From assembly GCA_029865665.1 (NCBI GenBank), contig JARXAV010000184.1, positions 1 to 16,261 of the forward strand: a DNA stretch of 16,261 nt, read 5' to 3'. This document shows, piece after piece, positions 1 through 6,807 of this stretch (the stretch's first letter is position 1; every line of letters starts with the position of its first letter). Below the pieces are notes generated by a model. It did not search any database, was not told where the DNA came from, and saw only the letters and a program-made list of their open reading frames with translations. Made by a program: the position numbers and the translations under genes. Origin of the DNA: Flectobacillus sp. (GTDB lineage: Bacteria; Bacteroidota; Bacteroidia; Cytophagales; Spirosomataceae).

Positions 1-1022
1 TGGGCGTAAAAATCTGCATGGACAATGCCTTGTTGATGCAAATGAAATAATACCGAAGCCATCCCTTTTAAGATATGAATTACTGTTTCTATCGTGAATC
101 TTGTATCATCGGCAAAGGTGTCTCGGGTACAAGTTTCAAAATTAGGAGGGCCGCCCAAGTTGGTAAAATGCGAAGGAATGATGGTAAATACTAAACCCTG
201 CTTGTTGGCTGGATGAGCTGCAATTTTACCGATTACTTTAATCAGATTTGGATGTTGCCCAATGGCCATGCAGGCTTTCATTTCATCCGCAGGCAGTCCG
301 TCACTTGTAATTGCTCCTTTGAAAACTTTCACGGCAACTTCCTCTTGTTGCCAATGTGCTTTTGAAATAATACCAGAAGCTCCTTCGCCCAACTGTTCCG
401 CAATTACTAACGAATCCCAAGTGATTTCTGGTAAAGAGTGCTGTGGTCTTAAATGGGCATTTAGAGGATTACCCGCAAATGCAAGCCATGTTAAACGGGG
501 CATCTCAAGTAACCAATCAGGAAGAATTTCAAACTGATTCGCCGAAATTCGCAGTAATTCTAAGTTCGTGCAGTTGGCAAGGGACGACGGTAGGCTACTG
601 AGCTGATTACCAGCTAACATGAGTTTTTGCAATAGCGGACAATCACCTAAAGATGCAGGGATTTCTGAAAGACAGTTGTCCGTAAGAATGAGCCAACGCA
701 AGGCAGGTGTAAAGGCATTATCAGGAATGATGACTATTTTATTAGCTTTAAACCCAATCATACTTAATTGTTTACAACTCGCTAGTTCGGCAGGATAAAC
801 TGTAAATAAGTTATCGGAGAAAAAAGCGATTCTCAATTTCGTTAAGCAACTGATTTCAGCGGGTAGGCTCGTTAACTTATTCCCTGATAAATCCAGAATT
901 TCGAGCGTATCTGCTAGCGTGAATATTTCGGTAGGAAATTCTTCTAAATTGCATGAAAGCTTTAGTCGGGTGGTGCCTTTTAATTTTCCTGTTTTCAGGT
1001 CTTCAAGTGTGTGAATCGCCAT
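1..1022 (-). CDS. Leucine-rich-repeat protein kinase (3' end cut by window edge)
   Basis: This reading frame is open from an ATG at 1022 down to the window edge, giving the first 340 codons. Residues about 20-185 are leucine-rich repeats of the LxxLxLSxNxLxxLPxE type (for example LDLSGNKLTSLPAEI and LMLAGNQLSSLPSSL). A kinase-like domain starts near residue 205, with a glycine loop (LGEGASG, about 210-216), the VAVK lysine at K232, an HPNLI segment and a catalytic-loop start VHADFYA with D337. The usual HRD arginine is alanine here; the related bacterial LRR kinases often have HGD at this site. No signal peptide is visible, so it is probably a cytoplasmic Ser/Thr kinase whose repeats bind a protein partner; the target is unknown. 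The gene diverges from the helicase and has a TACCTTTG box 77 bases upstream. The activation loop and C-lobe lie outside the window, so activity cannot be judged. Confidence 0.87.
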   Translation of the reverse strand, partial: MAIHTLEDLKTGKLKGTTRLKLSCNLEEFPTEIFTLADTLEILDLSGNKLTSLPAEISCLTKLRIAFFSDNLFTVYPAELASCKQLSMIGFKANKIVIIPDNAFTPALRWLILTDNCLSEIPASLGDCPLLQKLMLAGNQLSSLPSSLANCTNLELLRISANQFEILPDWLLEMPRLTWLAFAGNPLNAHLRPQHSLPEITWDSLVIAEQLGEGASGIISKAHWQQEEVAVKVFKGAITSDGLPADEMKACMAIGQHPNLIKVIGKIAAHPANKQGLVFTIIPSHFTNLGGPPNFETCTRDTFADDTRFTIETVIHILKGMASVLFHLHQQGIVHADFYA

Positions 1023-1098
1023 TTATATAAAGGTCAGTTTGCGGTCAATGGGTTGAAAATAAATGTATTTTACGGGTTTGATTTTCCTGTAATTAGTG

Positions 1099-1106
1099 CA
1101 AAGGTA
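1099..1106 (-). promoter_or_regulatory. -7 box (TACCTTTG) for the LRR-kinase gene
   Basis: The minus strand reads TACCTTTG, a full match to the Bacteroidota -7 consensus TAnnTTTG, 77 bases upstream of the kinase ATG. I find no TTG at the expected -33 distance, so this is a partial promoter match. Its placement in the divergent intergenic gap supports it. Confidence 0.5.
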
Positions 1107-1195
1107 GGATTTTTTGGAGCGATATAATAGGGGAATTATCTTAATTCATTGAGGTGATTCATACGGCTTGTTCCATAAAATCCTTAATTTATGAT

Positions 1196-1203
1196 TACCT
1201 TTG
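1196..1203 (+). promoter_or_regulatory. -7 box (TACCTTTG) for the helicase gene
   Basis: TACCTTTG matches TAnnTTTG and ends four bases before the ATG at 1208. If it is used, transcription would begin at or very near the start codon, giving a leaderless or almost leaderless mRNA. The nearest upstream TTG (1168-1170) is 25 bases away, longer than the usual 19-21, so the -33 part is poor. The box also lies inside the possible GTG-initiated extension at 1154, which argues against that extension. Confidence 0.5.
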
Positions 1204-1207
1204 TACT

Positions 1208-2542
1208 ATGGAAATCAACGACGTAGTTAAAAATATTTTAAGTAATTTAGGAATTGAGCAGTTAAATCCGATGCAGGATGCTGCCTTTAAATCCATTCAA
1301 GAAGAATCGGAGGTGCTATTGTTAGCTCCAACAGGTTCGGGAAAAACCTTGGCGTTTTTATTGCCTGTGCTGTTTCAATTAAAGGCAGATATACCAACGG
1401 TACAATGTTTGATATTGAGTCCTTCTCGTGAATTAGCCATCCAGATTGAATCTGTTTGGAAGAAAATGGGAACGGGTTTCAAAATTAATGCCTGTTATGG
1501 GGGACACTCCATGGCAACTGAAATTCAGAATTTAAGTTCTCCACCAGCGGTATTGGTGGGTACGCCAGGCCGTATTTTTGACCATTTGATGCGTAGAACT
1601 TTTGAAGTGGACACGATTCAAACCCTTGTGTTGGATGAATTTGATAAGTCTTTGGCGATGGGATTCCACGATCAAATGTCGTTTATCATGGAGCGTTTGG
1701 GGCGTTTAAATAAGAAAATTTTGGTTTCGGCTACCTCTCGTACTAAGATTCCAGAATTTACAGGAATTGAACGTCCAAGAGTGGTTAACTTTACGAAAGA
1801 TGAAGAGTTAGAACCTTCAACGGATCGTCTAGCGGTCAAAATGGTGGTTTCTGAATCAAAAGATAAGGCAGACCGTTTGGTGGAATTATTAAGTTTTGTG
1901 GGAGCAGAGCAGACCTTGATTTTCTGTAATCACCGTGATGCAACGGAGCGTGCTTTTGAAATTTTGCAAGATGCAGGTATCGAATCTTCGGCATTTTTCC
2001 ATGGCGGAATGGATCAGTTAGACCGTGAAAAAACACTCATTAAATTCAGAAATGGAACGGTTACCTATTTGGTCGCTTCTGATTTGGCGGCTCGTGGTTT
2101 GGATATTCCAGATGTCAGGCACGTGATTCATTATCATTTACCCTTGAAGCACGAAGATTTTGTACATCGTAACGGACGTACGGCTCGTCAGGCAGCAGAT
2201 GGAACTGCTTATTTGCTGATGCACCGAAACGAACAATTACCTGATTACATCAACGAAGACCCTGAATTATTGGATTTTTCGATGGCTTTACCTTTGCCTC
2301 CTGTGTCAGAATGGCAAACGGTTTATATCAGCGGAGGGAAGAAGGATAAATTGAGTAAAATTGATATTGTAGGTTGTTTTATCCAAAAAGGAAAATTGAC
2401 AAAAGAAGACGTAGGTAAAATCGAATTGATGGATTTTATGGCTTTTGTGGCGGTGAAGAAAGATAAGGTAATGGATATGTTACACTTGGTAAGACAAGAA
2501 AAAATTAAAGGTAAAAAGTATAAAATTGAGTTGACGAGATAG
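1208..2542 (+). CDS. DEAD-box RNA helicase, DbpA-like, with DEFD motif II
   Basis: A 444-residue superfamily 2 RNA helicase, predicted to unwind RNA duplexes with ATP in the cytoplasm, probably during ribosome assembly. In order it has a Q-motif region (NPMQ, Q23), motif I APTGSGKT (40-47), Ia-like SPSREL (81-86), GTPGR (118-122), motif II DEFD (143-146), motif III SAT (174-176), motif V SDLAARGLD (291-299) and motif VI HRNGRTAR (320-327). Residues about 370-444 resemble the DbpA C-terminal RNA-binding domain, which in E. coli DbpA recognises 23S rRNA. DEFD replaces DEAD and RNGRTAR replaces RIGRTGR; the acidic and arginine residues needed for catalysis are kept. I chose the ATG at 1208 over a GTG at 1154 because the extra 18 residues match no helicase N-terminus and span a promoter box. 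The family is certain; the exact paralogue is not. Confidence 0.95.
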   Translation: MEINDVVKNILSNLGIEQLNPMQDAAFKSIQEESEVLLLAPTGSGKTLAFLLPVLFQLKADIPTVQCLILSPSRELAIQIESVWKKMGTGFKINACYGGHSMATEIQNLSSPPAVLVGTPGRIFDHLMRRTFEVDTIQTLVLDEFDKSLAMGFHDQMSFIMERLGRLNKKILVSATSRTKIPEFTGIERPRVVNFTKDEELEPSTDRLAVKMVVSESKDKADRLVELLSFVGAEQTLIFCNHRDATERAFEILQDAGIESSAFFHGGMDQLDREKTLIKFRNGTVTYLVASDLAARGLDIPDVRHVIHYHLPLKHEDFVHRNGRTARQAADGTAYLLMHRNEQLPDYINEDPELLDFSMALPLPPVSEWQTVYISGGKKDKLSKIDIVGCFIQKGKLTKEDVGKIELMDFMAFVAVKKDKVMDMLHLVRQEKIKGKKYKIELTR

Positions 2543-2556
2543 TACCTTATCCAATC

Positions 2557-2593
2557 TTACACCTGACAGGTTTCTGAAACCTGTCAGGTGTAA
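2557..2593. terminator. Perfect 18-bp inverted repeat, bidirectional terminator
   Basis: The arms at 2557-2574 and 2576-2593 are perfect reverse complements around a single T, with a CCTGACAGG core. In RNA this would fold as about a 16-bp stem with a five-base loop. It sits 14 bases past the helicase stop and 31 bases before the convergent gene's stop, so it can end transcripts from both sides. A short AAAATTTTT follows on the plus strand. The core is shared with the hairpin at 5250-5281. Confidence 0.75.
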
Positions 2594-2624
2594 AATTTTT
2601 CATTTATAATCAAGTGCCAGTACT

Positions 2625-3218
2625 TTAATACAATTCAGTTGCAAAAGGTCTGAAATCCTGTAATTTAGGAAGTGGTCTAATCATAACTTTCTTTTGGGTT
2701 TTGCTGATTGTTTTATCAGTTTCATAGTTTTCTACCAATTCATTTCTAATTCCTGTGGATAGATTAAAATCCGTAGTTTCCATCTGACCATGTCCGTCGG
2801 AGGATACTTCTGTGAAGCCAATCAATTCAAAATTGCCATTTTGAAATCTGAATTTATGTTCAAAATGTCCTCTTGTCAATTCGTTGTCAATACTCAACAC
2901 GTTGTTTTTAACGCTGAGCCCAAGGAAGCCATTTCCAGAATTTTCTTTTCCTTCTGCATATTGAGCTTCAATAGCTTTAGTCGAAGATAACACTAATTTA
3001 TTCGAACCATCGGCTTGTCCGAAAAAGATTTGTAAGCGATAAGGAGCTTGTTTGCCTTTTTGGTTTTGTTGTACAATGGCATAATCGGGTAAACCATCTT
3101 TGTTAAAATCAGCTTTTACCTTTGAAATTTCGGTGGTAAAATTATCTTTGGGACTTCCTTTTTGAGCAAATAAAGGAATACTTGAACAAAGGGCTAAAAT
3201 GAGTAAGTTGAGTTTCAT
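2625..3218 (-). CDS. Small exported protein with one FG-GAP-like motif
   Basis: A 197-residue protein of unknown function. It begins with a clear Sec signal peptide (MKLNLLILALCSSIPLFAQ, cleaved after about residue 19), so the mature protein is periplasmic or outside the cell. Residues about 35-50 contain DFNKDGLPDYAIV, the Asp-rich calcium-loop signature of FG-GAP/VCBS repeats, but I see only one copy, too few for a beta-propeller on its own. The rest is predicted beta-rich, with the segment GHFEHKFRFQNGNFELIGF. There is no lipobox and no T9SS tail. Its ATG lies 20 bases after the stop of the lipoprotein gene at 3239-4081, so the two are probably co-transcribed and may act together. Exported status is well supported; the function is not known. 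Confidence 0.8.
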   Translation of the reverse strand: MKLNLLILALCSSIPLFAQKGSPKDNFTTEISKVKADFNKDGLPDYAIVQQNQKGKQAPYRLQIFFGQADGSNKLVLSSTKAIEAQYAEGKENSGNGFLGLSVKNNVLSIDNELTRGHFEHKFRFQNGNFELIGFTEVSSDGHGQMETTDFNLSTGIRNELVENYETDKTISKTQKKVMIRPLPKLQDFRPFATELY

Positions 3219-3238
3219 GTGAAGTTGGATAAGGGTAC

Positions 3239-4081
3239 TTAGCTTTTTAAAGTAAAGGTAATTCTATAAAATTTTGTAATGAAAAAATCATCCTCGATAT
3301 TCCATTCTTTGGTCTTGATAATCATGGTGGTATTGTCAATCCATTTCATTGTGACAGGTTCCCAGTCAACGCCTTCGATATTCAATCTGACAATGTATTG
3401 CCTATTATGTAGTGAGATAAACTGGAATCCATTATTCCCTTCTCCTGCGTGTAGTCCTTCATTCAATGAGATAAATGCTGTTTCAGAAGGATTGGGGTAG
3501 GTTAGTCCCCAAGTGTATTGTTCGTCACCAGTTTCTCGATTTACGAGTAATTGACCGACACTTTCATAAAATTTGCAATTGATGAAGAAGGTATTCGACT
3601 GCTTCAAAAAGTTTTCGTACGTGTATTCAATAAAGTTATCTCCATTGTCAGGGAGATTATCCTTCAATACTTTAGTTTTTCTATTGGCAAGTGAAAGGGT
3701 CAAGGTACGTCCTTTTCTTTTGAAATACATCCCCTGAGTTTTCGCTTTATATTTCTCAATAAGATTTTGTGTTTCATAGAGGCTAAGTGATTCTAACGCT
3801 ATTTTTGACAGAAAGCTGTCTCCTTCGTAGGGGTCAGGTATATAAACGCTATCAATTTTTTCGACTTTCATTTCATAATTAGGAAAATGATAAGTCTTAG
3901 TTGTTAGAAATGGTATAGTATCAACCCTGTCTTCGTCTGCTAAAATGGCTGTGTCTTTGGCTATTTCTACGTTAGATACAGAGGAATCAACAGGTTGAAT
4001 GTGTTTTTGTTCTGATGCTTTTTCAGTAGAACATGCCCCAATAAGAGTAAGTGAAAAAGTAAGAACGAGTATTCTTTTCAT
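3239..4081 (-). CDS. Lipoprotein of unknown function
   Basis: A 280-residue protein beginning MKRILVLTFSLTLIGACSTEK. The positively charged start, hydrophobic stretch and LIGAC lipobox (Cys17) mark it as a lipoprotein placed in the inner or outer membrane by signal peptidase II. I chose the ATG at 4081. An in-frame ATG at 4120 would add 13 residues (MSKFKSTKK...) ahead of the signal sequence and is less typical. After the cysteine comes a polar, Ser/Asp/Glu-rich linker of about 50 residues, then a region of mixed charged and aromatic residues that I do not recognise. The downstream exported gene begins 20 bases after its stop, which suggests a two-gene operon. A TAAATTTG box lies at 4152-4159 but in the loop of the upstream terminator and without a -33 partner. 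Function is unknown. Confidence 0.8.
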   Translation of the reverse strand: MKRILVLTFSLTLIGACSTEKASEQKHIQPVDSSVSNVEIAKDTAILADEDRVDTIPFLTTKTYHFPNYEMKVEKIDSVYIPDPYEGDSFLSKIALESLSLYETQNLIEKYKAKTQGMYFKRKGRTLTLSLANRKTKVLKDNLPDNGDNFIEYTYENFLKQSNTFFINCKFYESVGQLLVNRETGDEQYTWGLTYPNPSETAFISLNEGLHAGEGNNGFQFISLHNRQYIVRLNIEGVDWEPVTMKWIDNTTMIIKTKEWNIEDDFFITKFYRITFTLKS

Positions 4082-4138
4082 GTGTAATAAGGTTTTTTTC
4101 GTTGATTTAAACTTACTCATTATTTATCAAATCCAATA

Positions 4139-4182
4139 AAAAACTCCCAACCAAATTTATGAAAATCTAGCTGGGAGTTTTT
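4139..4182 (-). terminator. Rho-independent terminator after moxR
   Basis: The arms AAAAACTCCCA (4139-4149) and TGGGAGTTTTT (4172-4182) pair perfectly over 11 bp with a 22-base loop. On the minus strand the stem is followed by a run of T, 20 bases past the moxR stop at 4202, as expected of an intrinsic terminator. It separates moxR from the lipoprotein unit downstream. Confidence 0.8.
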
Positions 4183-4201
4183 GTTTATTTTTAGAGAAAC
4201 C

Positions 4202-5170
4202 CTATATCAAATTTTTCACGATAGTTTCTACCGAAATACCTTCGGCTTCTGCCTTGAAATTACGGACAATACGGTGACGAAGAATTGGTAACGCTACTGC
4301 TTTTACGTCTTCAATGTCTGGTGAATACTTTCCGTTTAAGAGGGCATTACATTTAGCTGCCAGAATTAAATTTTGCGAAGCTCTTGGCCCAGCACCCCAT
4401 TCTAGGTACTTATTGGTCGTCGCAACGTCTGCTAACTCGGTGTTAGGTCTTGTTTTGTGAACCAATTTAACCGCATATTCAATGACATTATCTGCCACTG
4501 GTACACGACGTACCAATTGTTGAAATTCTAAAATTTGTTCTGCTGAAACCTGTTTCTGAACTTTATAACGTTTGTCGCTTGTGGTACTTTTCACAATATC
4601 CACTTCTGCCTGATACGAAGGATAATCCAGATTGACCATAAACATAAAGCGGTCTAGCTGTGCTTCTGGTAGGGGATACGTTCCTTCTTGTTCAATAGGG
4701 TTTTGGGTTGCCAATACAAAGAAAGGCTTATCCAAAGCATATTTTTTACCTGCTACGGTAACAGCGTACTCTTGCATGGCTTCTAAAAGAGCAGATTGCG
4801 TTTTTGGAGGAGTACGGTTAATTTCATCGGCAAGAATAACATTGGCAAAAATGGGCCCTTTTACAAATTTAAAATTGCGTTCATTGTCTAAGGTTTCAGA
4901 ACCTACAATGTCCGAAGGCATTAAATCTGGTGTAAACTGAATACGGTTGAAGTCTAAATCTAGGGCTTCTGCAATGGTATTAATCAATAAGGTTTTTGCC
5001 AAACCAGGTACACCAACCAAAAGGCAGTGACCCTGACAAAAAATAGCAGTAAGGAGTAATCTGACGGTGTCGTCTTGTCCAATTATTACTTTTCCGATTT
5101 CACTAGTTAGTTTTTGATACGATTCTTTCAAAGCGTTTACCGCTTCCACATCCGACTGGTATTGAGCCAT
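4202..5170 (-). CDS. MoxR-family AAA+ ATPase
   Basis: A 322-residue cytoplasmic AAA+ ATPase of the MoxR class, a family known for chaperone-like assembly or metal-centre insertion roles, often with von Willebrand A-domain partners. Visible motifs are Walker A GVPGLAKT (53-60; alanine where many AAA+ proteins have glycine, typical of MoxR), Walker B VILADEINR (111-119), sensor 1 LATQNP (153-158), EAQLDRF (169-175) and the sensor 2 segment GPRAS (261-265). The length is normal for the family and no membrane segment is seen. MoxR genes often sit beside DUF58 and VWA-domain genes. None is present here: a terminator follows, and the gene lies downstream of two periplasmic isomerases. A promoter candidate at 5293-5323 suggests it can be transcribed separately. 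The family call is firm; the client protein is unknown. Confidence 0.96.
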   Translation of the reverse strand: MAQYQSDVEAVNALKESYQKLTSEIGKVIIGQDDTVRLLLTAIFCQGHCLLVGVPGLAKTLLINTIAEALDLDFNRIQFTPDLMPSDIVGSETLDNERNFKFVKGPIFANVILADEINRTPPKTQSALLEAMQEYAVTVAGKKYALDKPFFVLATQNPIEQEGTYPLPEAQLDRFMFMVNLDYPSYQAEVDIVKSTTSDKRYKVQKQVSAEQILEFQQLVRRVPVADNVIEYAVKLVHKTRPNTELADVATTNKYLEWGAGPRASQNLILAAKCNALLNGKYSPDIEDVKAVALPILRHRIVRNFKAEAEGISVETIVKNLI

Positions 5171-5249
5171 CCTTTTTGTTTTTTAGATTTAACATTCACT
5201 GTATTAGGCTTTTTGCATCCATTTGTTGTGTAGCCTCGGATACAAAATG

Positions 5250-5281
5250 AAAGTGTCAGGTAAGTACATACCTGACACTTT
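5250..5281. terminator. 13-bp perfect hairpin between the surA-like gene and moxR
   Basis: AAAGTGTCAGGTA (5250-5262) and TACCTGACACTTT (5269-5281) pair perfectly around a six-base loop. It lies 51 bases past the stop of the surA-like gene. No strong T run follows on the minus strand, so it may be a weak terminator or an RNA-stabilising or attenuating stem. It also falls directly after a moxR promoter candidate and would then form the 5' end of the moxR leader. Confidence 0.6.
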
Positions 5282-5292
5282 GTAAAACTAAA

Positions 5293-5323
5293 CAAATTTA
5301 TTGCCAAAATCTATGCAAGGCAA
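5293..5323 (-). promoter_or_regulatory. Promoter candidate for moxR (TTG-N20-TAAATTTG)
   Basis: On the minus strand TTG (5321-5323) is followed after exactly 20 bases by TAAATTTG (5293-5300). This is a full match to the Bacteroidota primary sigma-factor pattern TTG-N19-21-TAnnTTTG. It starts 9 bases past the stop of the surA-like gene and about 120 bases before the moxR ATG. Confidence 0.6.
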
Positions 5324-5332
5324 GATTTTCTA

Positions 5333-6679
5333 TCACTGAGTATTTGATTTGAGGACGTTACAGTCTTTGTATTCGTCATCAATCGAAATAAAAACGTCTT
5401 TTTTCGCTTTTTCAAACCATTCTTCAATGGCTTTATTTTTCTTTTTGTTCAAGGCGTAATTTGATAGACGTTGGTAATCGTCTTTTAAATTCGCAAAATG
5501 CGGAGGGTATTTTGTTTTGTAATAAACAATACGTACCGCTGAACGTCCGTCTTCTGTTCTGTAAAGCATTGGAGGCGAAATCGTTCCAACTTTCATAGAG
5601 TCTAATGTAAAGAACATCGCCGCATCCATTGTGTTGTCTAATGGCAATTTATACGAACGAGTTTGAGGATCTGTTAAGATACCACCAGCATCTTGAGTTG
5701 CTTTGTCTTCTGAGTGAAGTTTGGCAGCTTTGTCAAATTTAAGGCTATCACGTTGAATCAAGACACGAATACTATCTAAATAACGTGTTGGTTCGGTTAC
5801 ATCTAAACGCTGATAATCAGGGCGTAATAAGATATGGCGAGCATGGTATTCTTGTCCACGAATTTCTAATAACTGAATTAAGTGGAATCCAAATTCAGAT
5901 TCTACAACTTCCGAAATTTGATTTGGTTTTAATTTCAAAGCAGCTGCTTCAAAAGGAGCAACCATTTGCCCACGTTTTGCAAAGCCTAAATCTCCACCAC
6001 GTTTTCCAGAACCAATATCTTCAGAATGTAATTTTGCAAATTCCGCAAAGTCCTCTCCGTTCTCAGCACGTTTCTTATAGTCCAATAAACGCTTGATTAG
6101 TTCGGTCTTTTGTGCCTTTGTTACTTTTGCTAAACGAATGATATGTCCAATTTCTACTTCAGAAGGAAGATAGGGAAGGGAGTCTCTTGGAATTTCATCG
6201 AAGAATGTTTTTACTTCTCTCGGTGTGATTTTTACATCCCCCGTAATTTTATCTTGCATTTTACGGCTTGTCATTTGTTCTCTTAATGAAGAACGCAACT
6301 CGTCTTTCAAGGATGCAATCGTCTTTCCGTAAGCTTCTACAATATTTTTTTGAGAACCGAACTGCGTTTCCATCTGCTCCATTCTTGCACTAAGTTCGCC
6401 ATCAATACGTTTGTCATCTACAATTACAGAGTCAATTTCTGCTTTTGCTAACATCAGTTTTCCTACAACCAAACTTTCAAGTAATTGACATTTACTTGGA
6501 GTTCCCGCCTGTCCACTTTGAACATACTGTTGGTATTGAGCTTCAAGTTCAGATTTAAGGATATAGTGATTATCCACTTTTGCGATAATTTTATCAAGTA
6601 TCACAGGAGTTTGTGCAAACATTGACGTACTAAAAAGTAGTACGGTCAACCATAAAAACGTATTTCTAACTATTTTCAT
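5333..6679 (-). CDS. SurA-like periplasmic peptidyl-prolyl isomerase
   Basis: A 448-residue exported parvulin-family chaperone, predicted to help outer-membrane and exported proteins fold in the periplasm. The signal peptide is residues 1-23 (MKIVRNTFLWLTVLLFSTSMFAQ, with the last residues AQ). A SurA N-terminal-like helical domain follows (about 25-165, starting VILDKIIAKVDNHYILKSELE). The first PpiC domain is about 174-274, with HII near 179 and GGDLGF (228-233). The second is about 278-390, beginning HARHILLRP and with AGGIL (331-335) as its weaker core. This order matches SurA. The C-terminus is short and charged. The gene follows a larger parvulin gene by 133 bases and precedes moxR. A TACCTTTG box at 6702-6709 suggests its own promoter. 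The name surA is likely by architecture, but other parvulins share it, so no symbol is assigned. Confidence 0.94.
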   Translation of the reverse strand: MKIVRNTFLWLTVLLFSTSMFAQTPVILDKIIAKVDNHYILKSELEAQYQQYVQSGQAGTPSKCQLLESLVVGKLMLAKAEIDSVIVDDKRIDGELSARMEQMETQFGSQKNIVEAYGKTIASLKDELRSSLREQMTSRKMQDKITGDVKITPREVKTFFDEIPRDSLPYLPSEVEIGHIIRLAKVTKAQKTELIKRLLDYKKRAENGEDFAEFAKLHSEDIGSGKRGGDLGFAKRGQMVAPFEAAALKLKPNQISEVVESEFGFHLIQLLEIRGQEYHARHILLRPDYQRLDVTEPTRYLDSIRVLIQRDSLKFDKAAKLHSEDKATQDAGGILTDPQTRSYKLPLDNTMDAAMFFTLDSMKVGTISPPMLYRTEDGRSAVRIVYYKTKYPPHFANLKDDYQRLSNYALNKKKNKAIEEWFEKAKKDVFISIDDEYKDCNVLKSNTQ

Positions 6680-6701
6680 TTATTTTTTCTTTGAGTCAAT
6701 A

Positions 6702-6709
6702 CAAAGGTA
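6702..6709 (-). promoter_or_regulatory. -7 box (TACCTTTG) for the surA-like gene
   Basis: The minus strand reads TACCTTTG 22 bases upstream of the ATG at 6679, matching TAnnTTTG exactly. No TTG is found at the -33 distance. Its position in a 128-base gap suggests that the surA-like gene can be transcribed apart from the large isomerase upstream. Confidence 0.5.
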
Positions 6710-6807
6710 CGCTATTTTATCCTTTGGATAGGTATTGACTTTTCGTTAAAAAGTGTTAATTAAAACAATTTCAATGAAGATGAAGCGGTTAGCTTCCTTT
6801 TTTGAAA

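Noticed and set aside
262..537. Plus-strand 91-codon reading frame near the left edge
   Set aside because: It is antisense to the LRR-kinase frame, which is open over 340 codons with clear LRR and kinase motifs.
1154..1207. GTG-started N-terminal extension of the helicase by 18 residues
   Set aside because: It contains the TACCTTTG promoter box and matches no part of a helicase N-terminus; the ATG at 1208 gives a normal start.
4152..4159. TAAATTTG box upstream of the lipoprotein gene
   Set aside because: It lies in the loop of the moxR terminator and has no TTG at the right distance, so it is noted under the gene but not listed as a promoter.
6782..6796. Five-base-pair hairpin followed by six T on the plus strand
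   Set aside because: It points the wrong way for the minus-strand genes around it and the stem is too short to call a terminator.
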